Position numbers and translations under genes: made by a program
Assembly (NCBI GenBank): GCA_018398815.1
Contig: CM031620.1
Location: 60,386,134 to 60,450,133, forward strand
DNA length: 64,000 nt
Direction of reading: 5' to 3'
DNA from: Conus ventricosus
Taxonomy: Eukaryota; Mollusca; Gastropoda; Neogastropoda; Conidae
Part shown: piece after piece, positions 12,890 to 23,428 of the stretch
Numbering within the stretch: the stretch's first letter is position 1
How the letters are laid out: each line of letters starts with the position of its first letter
The notes under the pieces: model-generated
What the model saw: only the letters and a program-made list of their open reading frames with translations
Database searches by the model: none
What the model was told of the DNA's origin: nothing

Positions 12890-13045
12890 GCGCGCGCGCG
12901 CACGCGAACACAAACATACACACACACGCACAAACACACACACTCTCTCACACACACACTCTCTCACACACACACACGCACAAACACACACACTCTCTCA
13001 CACACACACACACACACGCGCGCGCGTGCGCGCGCGCGAACACAT

Positions 13046-13060
<15 letters not shown>
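12506..13060. repeat. GT, CT and CA microsatellites inside repeat copy B
   Basis: GCGC/GT tract at 12506-12590, CT at 12778-12850, CA with CG blocks and CTCTCACACA motifs at 12851-13060. Confidence 0.9.
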
Positions 13061-13063
<3 letters not shown>

Positions 13064-13084
<21 letters not shown>

Positions 13085-13313
13085 ATTATTATATAATATA
13101 TACAATATATATATATATAATATATATATATTTATATATATCTGTTCAATGATGTTAAAAAGGAAGGTAAAACTCAAGGTTAAAACTCGACAAATTTGTT
13201 TCTAGCGGCGTTGCGCCCTGTCATATATATATTTATATATAATATAAAATATATATAAATATATATATATATATAACATATATATATATATATATATATT
13301 ATATAAATATATA
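13064..13313. repeat. AT-rich tract inside repeat copy B
   Basis: (TA)n with TTATAT variants, split by a ~60-bp G/C-containing segment at 13141-13220. It is the counterpart of 5130-5465. Confidence 0.85.
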
Positions 13314-13685
13314 TTGTGTGTGTGTGTATGTGTGTGTACAAATATGTTGAACAATTTATGTATATACATTCATCTTGATTTTGTGAATTTACTTGCATTT
13401 CAACTTATCACCCTTCTATTTGAATTCAGTAAAATCCATGATTCCAGCATAATGTCGTCCATAGCCATGTCGAATCTATTATGTATGTTATTTGGAACAA
13501 TAGTCATGACGGAATTGACAGATGGAGGAATGTCACAGAAACACGGACAGCAAATGCGCTGATCATCAAGTCACAGTGTTGGGGCCCGGCTGAACGGAGG
13601 GCCCGTGTTAGCGCTGAAGCAACCCTTTCATGCTGTGCAATTAAGATACCCCTTTAATGACCAAAAAAAACCAGTGCCATATTTA

Positions 13686-13705
13686 AAAAACATTGATTTT
13701 TTTTT

Positions 13706-13737
<32 letters not shown>
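13686..13737. repeat. Poly-T tract
   Basis: About 45 T residues with one C. It lies at the outer edge of repeat copy B. Confidence 0.9.
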
Positions 13738-13738
<1 letters not shown>

Positions 13739-13904
13739 AGTGGTAGCGGGTTGTTTTGGGTGGTGTGTGTGTGTTTATCCACTGCTCATTCCGGGCTCTA
13801 CAAAATCACCCCCTTTTTTTCCCTTTTGGGTTGATTCTCCCCCCATCGGCGACCACAGGCACGATCAAGCCGGGTCACTTTTATCTGTTCGGCTGTCGGT
13901 CACT

Positions 13905-15150
13905 TTATGCTTTTTCAGTGCTGCCGGCAATTTGGTTTTGGGTCATTTTGGGGCGTTCATGCTGCGGGGTCAGTGGGGGTCGTTCAGTGCTCCCGGGGTA
14001 TTTTGGGTCTGGTCATTTGGGGTGCTGTTCAGTGCTCCCCGGGTCATTTTGGTCTGGTCATTTTTTGGTGCTGTTCAGTGCTGCCGGGTCATTTTGGTGT
14101 GTTCACTGCTGCTGGGTCATTTTGGGTCATGGTCAGTTTGGTGCTTTTTCAGTGCTGCCGGGTCGTTTTGGGTCAGGGTCAGTTTGGTGCTGTTCAGTGC
14201 TCCCGGGGGTCAGTTTGGTCTTTGGTCATTTGGTGCTGTTCATGCTGCCGGTCAGTTTGGTGCTGTTCATGCTGCCGGTCAGTTTGGTCAGGTCATTTGG
14301 TGCTGTTCGGGTGTGCTGGGTCAGTTTGGTCAGGGTCATTTGGGTGCTGTTCGTGCTGCCGGGTCAGTTTGGTCTGGTCATTTGGGGCGTTCATGCTGCC
14401 GGGTCATTTGGGGTGCTGTTCGTGCGCGGGTATTTTGGTCATGGCGTTTGGTGGTTCAGTGCTGCCGGGTCTTTTGGTGCTGTCAGGCTCCCCGGGTCAT
14501 TTTGGTGCTGTTCAGGGGCTGCGGGGTCAGTTTGGTCATGTCATTTTTGGTGCTTTTCAGTGCTGCTGGGTCAGTTTGTCATGGTCAATTTGGGCTTTTC
14601 AGTGCTCCCGGGTCAGTTTGGTCATGGTCATTGGTGCTGTTCAGTGCTCCCGGGGTCTTTTTGGTCTGGAAATTTTGGGCGTTCAGTGCTGCCGGGTCAG
14701 TTTTGGTCAGGTCTTTTGGTGTTTTCAGTGCCCCCGGGTCATTTTTTGGTGCTTTTCAGTGTGCGGGGTCATTTTTGTCATGTAAATTTGGGTGCTGTTC
14801 ATGCTGCCGGTCTTTTTGGTCAGGGTCTTTGGTGCTGTTCATACGCCGGGTCGTTTGGTCTGGTCAGTTGGGTGCTGTTCAGTGCTGGGGGTCATTTTGG
14901 TGCTGTTCAGTGCTCCCGGGGTCAGTTTGGGCTGTTCAGTGCTGGGGGGTCATTTTGGGTGCTGTTCAGTGGCCGGGTCATTTTTGGTGCTGGGGGGCTG
15001 GGGGTCAGTTTGGGGGGCGTTCGGGTGTGCCGGGTCTTTTGGTCAGGTCAGTTTGGGTGTTCGGCTGCGGGCAGGGGGGGGGGGTTCAGTGCTCCCGGGG
15101 GTCATTTGGTCAGGGGCATTTGGTGTGTTCATGCTGCTGGTTTTGATCGG
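13905..15150. repeat. 29/44-bp minisatellite
   Basis: A ~29-bp unit opens with GTCAGTTTGG, has TGCTGTTCAGTGCTGCC and closes with GGG. It alternates with longer ~44-bp units that carry an extra GTCATTTTGGTCATG-type block. Units vary (CCGGG or CCCGGGG, ATTTT or AGTTT). The array lacks TAA, TAG and TGA on the plus strand, so all three frames stay open for hundreds of codons and give Gly/Val/Phe/Trp-rich nonsense. Confidence 0.85.
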
Positions 15151-16078
15151 GGGTAAATTTTGGCGGTGTTACACGAGGTAGGTTCCTGGAAAACAAATCT
15201 TGGGGGGATCTGGGGTGAATTTTTCTGTACCTCGCGAAAAATCCCAACACTCGGTGAAACGATGTTTGATACTTCTTTGATTCAGGACCCCTTTATGCCA
15301 GATTTCTAGGGTTTTTTTTTTCTGTCTTTTCCCAGGGGCATTTTGGTTTTTTTCGTTTTTCTTTTTTTTTCCCTTTCTGTCTTTTTTTAAATTTTAGCTG
15401 GGTGAAGTAGGAAAAGGGAAAGGAAAAAAGGGCTTGCACAGGTGGGGGGGGGGTGGAGGGATCTAAACCTGGGGCCTTTTCCCCAAGCCCCCCCCCCCAC
15501 CCCCACCCCCCTTTTCCCTCTTCCGAATCCACGCCGGGGCTCATGACATGGGTTGACACCGTGCCCAAAGGGTCGTGCATTAACAACAGCACGATAAACA
15601 ATGCAAAAGAACGATCAATACAAGCAACAGTCAGATCGTCAATTCAATGCAAAAAGTCGATCGATTTTAAAACGATGCAACAGTCAGATCATCATACAAA
15701 AGCAATACTACCAAAATCGTCATCTTCTCTGATCTTTTTCATACCGCAGGGGTTAAACAACCCCGAAACAAGGAACCCCAACTCCTTTCTCTACCCCCGG
15801 CCATCCTCACAGTCCCTGAAAAACGCCGCCAGTGGATACCCTCACGCTGCATATAATGGGAATGAAAGCTGACAAAATTGCGAAGGAAGGAGGACAGGCA
15901 GCCCCCAAAGGGGAGGAAGTCTCCTCTGAAGAAAACAACAGTAATCAGGTAAAAAATCTATTTGTCCCAAAAATGGAAAATTCATTTTCGACAGCACAGC
16001 AGCCATAACCGACAACACACACCACACACACACACACACACACCACAAAACACACACACCACACACACAACACAAAAC
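15151..16078. other. Non-coding sequence with poly-C and CA tracts
   Basis: No gene recognised. Homopolymer-rich to about 15530, then more complex sequence with a repeated 'gatcgtca/gatcatca' theme at 15610-15700. A CA tract lies at 16015-16080. Confidence 0.4.
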
Positions 16079-16359
16079 ACACGGGGGTAAAATGCCCGTG
16101 TAAAATCCATATAAACAATTCATCATAAAAAATCTTCATGCAAGCACAAACACTCTTTCCCCCCCCCCCCCCCCACACACACACAACACCATATCCACAC
16201 AAAACACCACACACACACACACACACCCAAAACAACACACACCACCACCACACGGGGTAAATGCCGTGTAAGAATCCATTAAAAACAATCCATCAGTAAA
16301 AAAATCTCATGCAAGCACAACCTCTTTTCCCCCCCCCCCCCCCACACACACACACATCT

Positions 16360-16422
<63 letters not shown>

Positions 16423-16510
16423 CACACGGCGTAAAATGCCTGTGTAAGAATCCATAGTAAATCAATCCCATCAGTAAAATATCTTCATGCAAGCACAAAC
16501 ACTTCCCACC
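16079..16510. repeat. ~174-bp tandem repeat, 3 copies, each ending in a CA tract
   Basis: The block ACACGGGGTAAAATGCC, TGTAAGAATCCAT, CATGCAAGCACAA begins near 16079, 16252 and 16426. Each copy except the last is followed by poly-C and then a CA microsatellite of different length (poly-C about 16160-16172 and 16329-16343). Confidence 0.8.
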
Positions 16511-16711
16511 CGCACAAACACATGTGCGTGCGCAGCTACAGTACACATCCACTCTCTTTAAAACATGGAACCTAAAATTTCAAAAGTGAGCATCATCATC
16601 ATCATTAAAAGCAAGCAACATACTATATCTAAATATATTCAGTTTAATAAGATTGAAATAATAAATATGATTATTTAAGACCAGGCATCCCTCGATACAT
16701 ACGATTTAAAC

Positions 16712-16744
16712 ACACCACACACACACACGCGCGCGCGCACGCAT

Positions 16745-16814
<70 letters not shown>

Positions 16815-16832
16815 GCGCGCGCGTGCGCGCGC
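16712..16832. repeat. (CA)n microsatellite flanked by CG runs
   Basis: About 60 bp of pure CA bordered by GCGCGCG blocks on both sides. It directly precedes the LINE tail fragment. Confidence 0.95.
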
Positions 16833-16839
16833 GGAGAAG

Positions 16840-17232
16840 CAAAAAAAGAAGATGGCTTGAGCAGCGCCCAGACTTCAACAGGAAGGATGCACACTACGGA
16901 TGTCCAATCAGACCAAGTGAACATTGTGAGACTGAGGACAGGGCGCAGACTGAGACATCACATATTCACAAAATTCCACACTGGCGAGTCTTCTAGTTGC
17001 CCATGCGGTACAGCCCCAATGACAGTGGAACACTTCCTGCAGGACTGTCCCACACAGGAAAAGCTAAGGGCAGAGACCTGGCCTGCCAACACACCGATGA
17101 GGGAAAAGCTTGATGGATCACTGGAGGGCCTCCGCCATGCAGCAGCATTCGCCAGTGTCTCTGGGGTTCCTGTCCGAGTCAACGAAGAAGAAGATCGGTC
17201 AGAAGGGTATCGCTCAATGTTAAGTAGTTGAT
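16840..17232 (+). mobile_element. LINE C-terminal fragment with zinc-knuckle-like tail
   Basis: The last ~115 codons of a non-LTR retrotransposon protein remain open to a stop at 17229-17231. Visible words are VNIVRLRTGRRLRHHIF and the cysteine-histidine pattern CPCG-x(8)-EHFLQDCP, then LEGLRHAAAFASVSG. This C-x-C...H-x(4)-C signature after an RLRTGH-like helix is typical of jockey/I-group LINE C-termini downstream of the reverse transcriptase or RNase H. Everything upstream is missing and replaced by a CA microsatellite, so this is a severely 5'-truncated insertion. The upstream 'THTHTH' part of the open frame is not part of the protein. Confidence 0.75.
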
Positions 17233-17571
17233 CTTTATTCATGTTCTTCTGGATCTCAGTTGCTTTTTAAACTAGTTCTTTGGCGGCGGTGGGACGCTTT
17301 ACCGTCGATCACTTTTAACGTGCTGATTTTCGAACATCATCAAACCATCGGCATTTCTTGTTTTCGACTTCGATAGAGATTTGTCTTTCTCTGCTCCTGT
17401 TTATTCCGTTTGGGTTTTTCATCTTTGATTGTTCTGTTGAGGGAGAAATTTTTTTTAATGGCGATTTGTACATGCTCAGCACGTCATAATGGTATACATG
17501 AATTCAGTACAGATGTACATGTACGAAATCACACAAATAAAAAACACGTACGTAGCCATTCACACACTCTC

Positions 17572-17575
<4 letters not shown>
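17233..17575. other. Probable LINE 3' UTR and flank
   Basis: Complex sequence without a recognised gene. Part is likely the 3' UTR of the truncated LINE just upstream, but no tail repeat marks the end. Confidence 0.35.
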
Positions 17576-17639
<64 letters not shown>

Positions 17640-17648
17640 TTTTTTTTC
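17576..17648. repeat. (CT)n plus poly-T
   Basis: About 50 bp of CT followed by 17 T residues. Confidence 0.95.
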
Positions 17649-17682
17649 ATGCGGATGCATCCTGACGATTGCATCCGCATGA
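17649..17682. repeat. Perfect 12-bp inverted repeat (hairpin)
   Basis: CATGCGGATGCA and TGCATCCGCATG are exact reverse complements separated by the 10-base loop TCCTGACGAT. Confidence 0.85.
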
Positions 17683-17759
17683 AACAGCGCTGTGGATAGT
17701 ATTGTAAACATCCTGACGATTGCATCCGCATGAAACAGCGCTGTAGATAGTATTTTAAA
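17658..17759. repeat. 51-bp tandem duplication, 2 copies
   Basis: The segment CATCCTGACGATTGCATCC ... AGCGCTGT(G/A)GATAGTATT begins at 17658 and again at 17709 with very few differences. The right arm of the 12-bp hairpin is part of each copy, but the left arm is single. Confidence 0.85.
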
Positions 17760-18302
17760 CCTTACCTTTTAACAAAATGTTGCTCCCAGTCGGTTGAAAA
17801 TTTTCTTTAAATCTCTGCTGATGGAAGTCACCGGCTGAGGGAACAAATTCAGAACCTTTTCGAACTTACTTAGAATCTGGACAGAAAGAGAGAGAGAGAG
17901 AGAGGAGAGACAAGAGACAGAGCGTAACTAGCACCAGAAGAACGATAACAAAGAAGAAAAAAAGGCAACTAGCGGAATCTGTGAGTAGTCATTGTGACGT
18001 GACGATTGTCAGCCACACCCTCCACTACACCCCTCCCCCCTTTACTCCACCCCCTTTCCTTCCCCCTCTCTCTCTCTCTCTCTCTCCCCCCCCCCCCCCC
18101 CCTCTCTTTCAAACAGCAATTACGATTACTAATCTACGTGGGTGTCTTTCAAACAGGATTTACGATTACTGATCTACGTCCATTTTCAGTTCCTACCCCT
18201 CACCCTCAACCCCTCAGCCCCCTTCCTCCCTTCACACTCTCTCTGCAGTCTGCCGGGTATTTCCTTTGAAGTGCGCCATCTAGCGCCCTTCATTCTCCCT
18301 CT
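17760..18302. other. Non-coding spacer with short repeats
   Basis: A GA tract lies at 17889-17911 and CT/C runs at 18066-18101. A ~40-bp duplication is anchored on TCTTTCAAACAG (about 18105 and 18146) with TTACGATTACT and ATCTACGT in both copies. No gene recognised. Confidence 0.5.
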
Positions 18303-18311
18303 TCTCTCACG

Positions 18312-18369
<58 letters not shown>
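18303..18369. repeat. Poly-C homopolymer of ~55 bases
   Basis: An uninterrupted run of C. It is among the longest homopolymers in the window, and its length cannot be trusted in an assembly. Confidence 0.9.
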
Positions 18370-18371
<2 letters not shown>

Positions 18372-18399
18372 GCTTATCTCGTCGGGCGGGTGATCGCGC

Positions 18400-19800
18400 G
18401 TGGTTGAGACATGGGGCGCGAGCTGTCTTATGTACTTCAGAGAAGCCGTCAACCTCCATCCTTACCAACCATCCCCATACTCAACCTGGCTGTCACATGA
18501 TCCGCCCGTGCATGACGCAATTGCAGTAAGCGGCAAGATATCCCTTCTACCCATGTCTGGACAGGTGCGGGGGGGGGGGGGGGGGGGGCACAATGCAGCT
18601 TTGTTTATTTGCATAAAGGCTGAACCTACCGCCAACATCCGAGAGAGTTTTCGAATCTTCTACACATTTCCACACCTTGTAGGTGGTGGGGGATGACTGT
18701 CCCAGTCCAGATCCCCTCCCCTGCCCCTCTGTCTGTAGTGACACGATACAGACAGGCAACAGAGACCGGGTGGGTAAGCTTAGCACTCAAAAAGAGGAAA
18801 GCAAGTCTCTTCACATCACTCCTCCACAGAGGGCTGTGAGACCGATCACCAGCAGTGAACCAAGTAATGACACAGGTTCGTCTCTCCTACTCTGAGATCC
18901 TGTGTAAGGTTTCACTGATCAACCTAGAAGAACTGTCCTGGGTTTATATGCCTTGTCCCTGGGTCTGCCTGCCATAGGCCCAGCACTGCAGTCCCAAGAG
19001 ATCAACCTGCCTGTGGAGAAGGTGGACCAGTCACACTCCTCTCCCAACATCAGATAAGTCCTGGTATTCCTAGTGGACTCCCACCTCAACTCATCCAGAA
19101 CTTCCCCTCTGTTAATGATGAGAGAACGTGGGGGGGGGGGGGGGGAGTCAGCCTGAACAAAGACGCTTGTGACTGAAGTTCAGGTGATTTGTATATTTTA
19201 TGCGTGTACATACAAGTCAAGCTGATGTGTGAAAGAACACTTAACATTGTGTCAGTTCTTTATTGTTCATGAATGTTTGAACTTACCTCTGTGTCTGTCA
19301 CTTGGAGATACAAGTATGTCTACATGGCACAAATCTAGAGAGAATTATTCCTGAGCCGCTCTTGGGTATTTCAAAAGTCCTGAGAAAAACAGAAATTTCT
19401 AGTGATGACTAGTACTGGAAAGTTGCTCCTTCCATAACTAGTAAGAGAGGGGGTGGAGGTGAAATTTAATGTAACTTCTAATAGAGAAAACATCCCGAGT
19501 CCTTCCTCTAGAGGGCCCACCTACCCACCCCAACTCTCGTCACATCGAAGTGAGGGGTCATCCGGGATTGTTAAAATAAAAATTGCTCAACATTTCATTT
19601 CCTTTAGCTGTTCCAAATGTTTGGACAAAGAACAGAATTAAGAGCAAATAGGCTGGTTGAATTGCAGTCCAGGAGGAAAACTTTGTATTTATGTTCGTTG
19701 TGTATATGATAAGCTTGTGTTTGATTGATGCTATAGTCAGTCTATGATCGTGTTTGATTGACACTCTGGTCAATCTATCTTGGTGCTATATTGTGAGATT
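18400..19800. other. Complex spacer, no gene recognised
   Basis: Poly-G runs lie at 18570-18588 and 19131-19146. A 55-codon open frame (18400-18567) ends at CAG/GTGCGG, which resembles a 5' splice site, but no homology is evident. The rest has stops in all frames and no recognisable domain. Confidence 0.35.
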
Positions 19801-19801
19801 G

Positions 19802-19832
19802 TCACACACACACATATGCACACACACACACA

Positions 19833-19884
<52 letters not shown>

Positions 19885-19911
19885 CATACAACACACACAC
19901 ACACACACACA

Positions 19912-19955
<44 letters not shown>

Positions 19956-19966
19956 ACACACATCAA
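19802..19966. repeat. (CA)n microsatellite
   Basis: About 160 bp of CA with a few ACC and ACAT breaks. Confidence 0.95.
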
Positions 19967-20039
19967 GCATAGACAGGCTGAGAGACAGACATACGGACAG
20001 ACAGATAGGCAGTCAGGCAAACAGACATAGGAGGACAAT

Positions 20040-20400
20040 CTCTGGAATTCCCACGGGCAAAGAAAGGTCAAGATCTGACGGTGTTTTAAAAGTATTCCCC
20101 CATCCCCCTATCCCACACCCTCCCCTCCCCTCCCGATTCCTCTTTCTCTCCTCTCCCTCCCCTCCACAGTTCTTCCCCCCCCCCTACCCTTATCGATGCA
20201 CGTGCTGATCTTTCTGCTTTGTTTACATTGTACATACATGGTTAATATGTGTGTCTCTACCCCTTCCCTAACCCCCATTCTTCTCTTTTGTATACCTTTA
20301 TTAAACGGTCGTGCAATTTTCCGATGCATTTTCCCCCATACTATACAAACAATTCAAGAAAACGGTTTTTTGTTTGTTTGTTTGTTTTTTATGGAATGAT
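20040..20400 (+). repeat. Dispersed repeat, copy 1 of a pair
   Basis: CTGGAATTCCCA, GCAAAGAAAGGTCAA, GTTTTAAAA, TATCGATGCACGTGC and CCCATACTATACA occur here in the same order as diverged versions at 33605-33770. Both copies follow a CA microsatellite and a GACAGACA stretch. The family is not recognised. Confidence 0.5.
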
Positions 20401-20624
20401 GTCAGAATCAAAATTGAATGTCACTGTTTGATTCTAGCTTAGCTCTTCTCGACAATTACAAGGTATTTTTTCCGATAAAGAGAGATATATACAGGCAGAC
20501 AGACAGAGAGATGGATGGAGAGAGAGAGAGTTAAGGCAATGCTGCTTATAGCCCAGCCGACCGCAAGGGGCCACATCAGGGCTGTCACCGCGTTGAAGTC
20601 AACTCAAGTCACAGAGAGAGAGAG

Positions 20625-20710
20625 AGAGATACGGATACGGATATTTTATTCACAAATAGGTCATTGCTCCTCTTGAAGGGGTGCATCTGGAAATCATTCA
20701 ATATCTTAAA
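20625..20710 (+). repeat. GA-linked repeat head, copy 1
   Basis: After a GA tract the sequence GATACGGATACGGATATTTTATTCA is followed by CATTGCTCCTCTTGAAGGGG. The same architecture, GA tract then a purine-A head then an ATAGCCCC/TTGAAGGGG-like word, recurs at 40232 and 42557, and more loosely at 35645. It may be the end of a common short element. Confidence 0.45.
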
Positions 20711-20713
20711 CGG

Positions 20714-20830
20714 TCAAAAGTGATTCACTGCTGTACAAGAAAGTGATTCACTACTATACAAGAACGTGATTCACTACTATAAAGTGATTCACTACTATAC
20801 AAGAAAGTGATTCACTACTATACAAGAAAC
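20714..20830. repeat. ~22-bp minisatellite, 5 copies
   Basis: AAGTGATTCACTACTATACAAG and close variants repeat five times. One copy has lost the TACAAG end, and the first has CTGCTGTACAAG. Confidence 0.85.
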
Positions 20831-20904
20831 AAGAACAGATCGTAACTTAAATGCTTTGTGTCGGTAAATGGACAGATTTCTTCTAGTTGTTCGTTCATTA
20901 TTGA

Positions 20905-20906
20905 AG

Positions 20907-20978
<72 letters not shown>

Positions 20979-20985
20979 AAGAAAG
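20905..20985. repeat. (GA)n microsatellite
   Basis: Pure GA, ending in GAAAGAAAGAAA. Confidence 0.95.
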
Positions 20986-21297
20986 AAACACGTAACAGGC
21001 GTCAGAAAACAACCCAACAAAACGAGGTTGACGTCTGTAAATACTCGTCGAACGATGAAAAAACGCGAAGTAATCAGCGCACAGAACAGGGCAGAAGCCA
21101 CGGCAAGAACAAACAATTGAACAAACGAACGAGACAGACAGACAGACAGAGGAGAGAGACAGACAGGTAGACAGAGAGAGAGAGAGAGAGAGAGTGGGCG
21201 AAGGCAGAAGGGAAAAAGAGTGGTACAGAAACAAGAACTCAGCTCTCCGTGAACACGCGCCACCGCCACCACCGCTAAAAGTCTGGTCAGCTATCGA

Positions 21298-21634
21298 CAG
21301 TGCAGTGCCGTTGGTATACCGCTGATAGCAGGATGGTCGCCCTTTCTTCCTCATTTCCTTTCTCCCCCCTTACCTTCCGCTCTCTCTCTCTCTCTCTCTC
21401 TCTCCTCTCCTCTCTCTCTCTCTCCTCTCTCGTCTGTGTCTGTCTGTCTGTCTGTCTGTCTGTCCTCTCTCTCTCTCTTCTGTCTTTCACCACGTACTAT
21501 TCCTCATTTTTCCGTGAACAGTGCAGTGCCGTTGGTATACCGCTGATAGCAGGATGGTCGCCCTTTCTTCCTCATTTCCTTTCTCACCCCCCTCCCCTTT
21601 CCTTCCGCTCTCTCTCTCTCTCTCTGTCTCTCCT

Positions 21635-21671
<37 letters not shown>

Positions 21672-21790
21672 TTCACCACGTACTATTCCTCATTTTTCCG
21701 TGAACAGTGCAGTGCCGTTGGTATACCGCTGATAGCAGGATGGTCGCCCTTTCTTCCTCATTTCCTTTCTCACCCCCCTCCCTTTCCTTC

Positions 21791-21851
<61 letters not shown>

Positions 21852-21862
21852 GTTCTGCAGGA
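21298..21862. repeat. Tandem repeat of ~186-221 bp, 3 copies, each with a CT tract
   Basis: The block GTGCAGTGCCGTTGG, TATACCGCTGATAGCAGGATGG, CGCCCTTTCTTCCTC begins near 21299, 21521 and 21707. Each copy carries its own CT microsatellite, and the first two end in CTTTCACCACGTACTATTCC. The flanking blocks are nearly identical, so the copies are recent; the CT tracts differ in length and pattern. Confidence 0.9.
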
Positions 21863-22285
21863 CCTTAGGACTCTGCCCATTTTTTTGCAAGGAAACTAAG
21901 TAAGGTTGTGTGCGCTGATTTTCTGAAGAACAAAAAAAAAGGGGGGGGGGGAGTGGGGCCAGCAGACAGAGAGGGGCTGACTTCTTATTGTGTCTTGGAG
22001 GAAAGAGGAAGAAAGGGTGGGTGGAAGCTGGGATGGGGGAGGAGGAGAGAAGGAGGGGGGGCACTTGTTTCCTCTTTTTTCCTTTGAGGATTCCGGTCTA
22101 CAGGTTTTCTTTGTTGTGCGGGTGAGGCCCTGTGCCATTCACGTGTGTCCAATAGGCCGCCAGTTTGTTTTTCTGGTCAACAAGAAACTTTACCACACTG
22201 AACACAGACCCCGCTAGTTACGGTCAAATACAGAGAGGGAGAAAATGTGGTCGTGCCAGACACGAATCAGAAAGACCGCCTGCTA
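21863..22285. other. Non-coding spacer
   Basis: No gene recognised. A poly-A/poly-G run lies near 21932-21951, followed by G-rich sequence. Confidence 0.4.
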
Positions 22286-22376
22286 ACACACACGTGCAAA
22301 CACATACACGCACGTGCGCGCGCGCACACACACACACACACGCACGCACGCACGCACGCACGCACGCGCGCGCGCG

Positions 22377-22435
<59 letters not shown>

Positions 22436-22680
22436 ACTTGCACGCACGCACACGCACGCACACACACTCACTTACGCACGCACGCACGCACGTACGCACG
22501 CGCGCGCGCGCGCGCGCACACACACATACATTTATATATATACATACATGTGTATCTATCTATCTATTATATATATATATATATAATATTATATATAATA
22601 ATATATATATAATATATATATATATACACACACATATATGTGTGTATAGACATATATATATATATACATATACATGTACA
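22286..22680. repeat. CA/CG microsatellite followed by AT-rich tract
   Basis: CACG and CA repeats at 22286-22530, then (TA)n with ACAC interruptions to about 22680. Confidence 0.9.
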
Positions 22681-23165
22681 CTCTCTCACAATACATATGT
22701 ACACTCCACACCACTCCAAACCGCCTGCTCTCTGTACGTATCCCCATGCCTACCCTCCCCCCCCCCCCCTCTCTCTCTCTCTCTTCCTCACCACTCCGCA
22801 TCTCCCGTAGTTTTCGTATCTCGCCCCGACTCTTTCCCCCAGATCGCTTTATCATTGTTGTTTCCTCCTTCTGGAGTTTGGGTGTGTCAGTTGGCCAGTC
22901 ACATCTCCGCTATTGATTTTGGCTCTGGCAGCATTGCCCCCGCCTATGACAGCTTTCGTTGTTCGGTGAACTGATTTGATGTTGTTTCCTTTCGTGTTTT
23001 TGGCTGGCTTGTCTATGTGTCTGTCTGACACAAGGCAAGGCAATTCTGCCGACAGCCATCCAGGAAGTACTGTTTTGTCTGTTTCTATCTTTTAGTTTCA
23101 TTTATGGATTGTGCCTGCTAGTACGTATAATGTCTGGAAAAGAGATTGAAAAATTTACCACTCGT
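22681..23165. other. Non-coding spacer
   Basis: Poly-C and CT at 22756-22785, otherwise complex sequence. No frame has recognisable domain content. Confidence 0.4.
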
Positions 23166-23281
23166 TTGTGTGTGTGTGTGTGTGGTGTGTGTGTGTGTGT
23201 GTGTGCGTGGTGTGTGTGTGTGTGTTGTTTTTGTTTGTTTGTTTGTTGTTGTTGTTGTTGTGTTTTTTTTTGGGGGGGGGG
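23166..23281. repeat. GT microsatellite, TTG repeats, poly-T and poly-G
   Basis: (GT)n at 23166-23225, TTTG/TTG repeats, then T8 and G9. On the minus strand it gives Gln/His/Thr-rich nonsense frames. Confidence 0.9.
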
Positions 23282-23428
23282 TCTCAATGTTTGGTGTGAA
23301 GCGCCTGGTGTGTGGGCGAAGTGTGTGTGTGCTTGTCACCTCTGACTTTAGCATCCACCACTGATTAGCCCCGCTGTTTGCGGCACTGAAAAGGACAGCA
23401 GAATGCGTCAGTCTCTCCCTGTCAGTGT

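Larger units (their letters stand above)
11877..13700 (-). repeat. Dispersed repeat, copy B (inverted partner of 4.8-6.6 kb)
   Basis: The reverse complement matches 4780-6590 collinearly, including its internal microsatellites: GT (12524-12590), CT and CA (12778-13060) and the AT-rich block (13064-13310). This copy reads as normal complex sequence and is the better reference for the family. A sub-region near 12290-12350 on the minus strand carries a faint tRNA-like pair of promoter words (AGCGCAGTTAC and GGGCTCAAACCC), which could mean a SINE-derived portion. Confidence 0.8.

Noticed and set aside
13605..15181. A 513-codon open frame and two overlapping ones
   Set aside because: Most of each frame is the 29/44-bp minisatellite, which happens to lack plus-strand stops. 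Three overlapping frames cannot all be real.
18400..18567. Exon with a CAG/GTGCGG donor
   Set aside because: Only one weak splice-like site, no acceptor or homology, and the donor runs into poly-G; kept as a note only.
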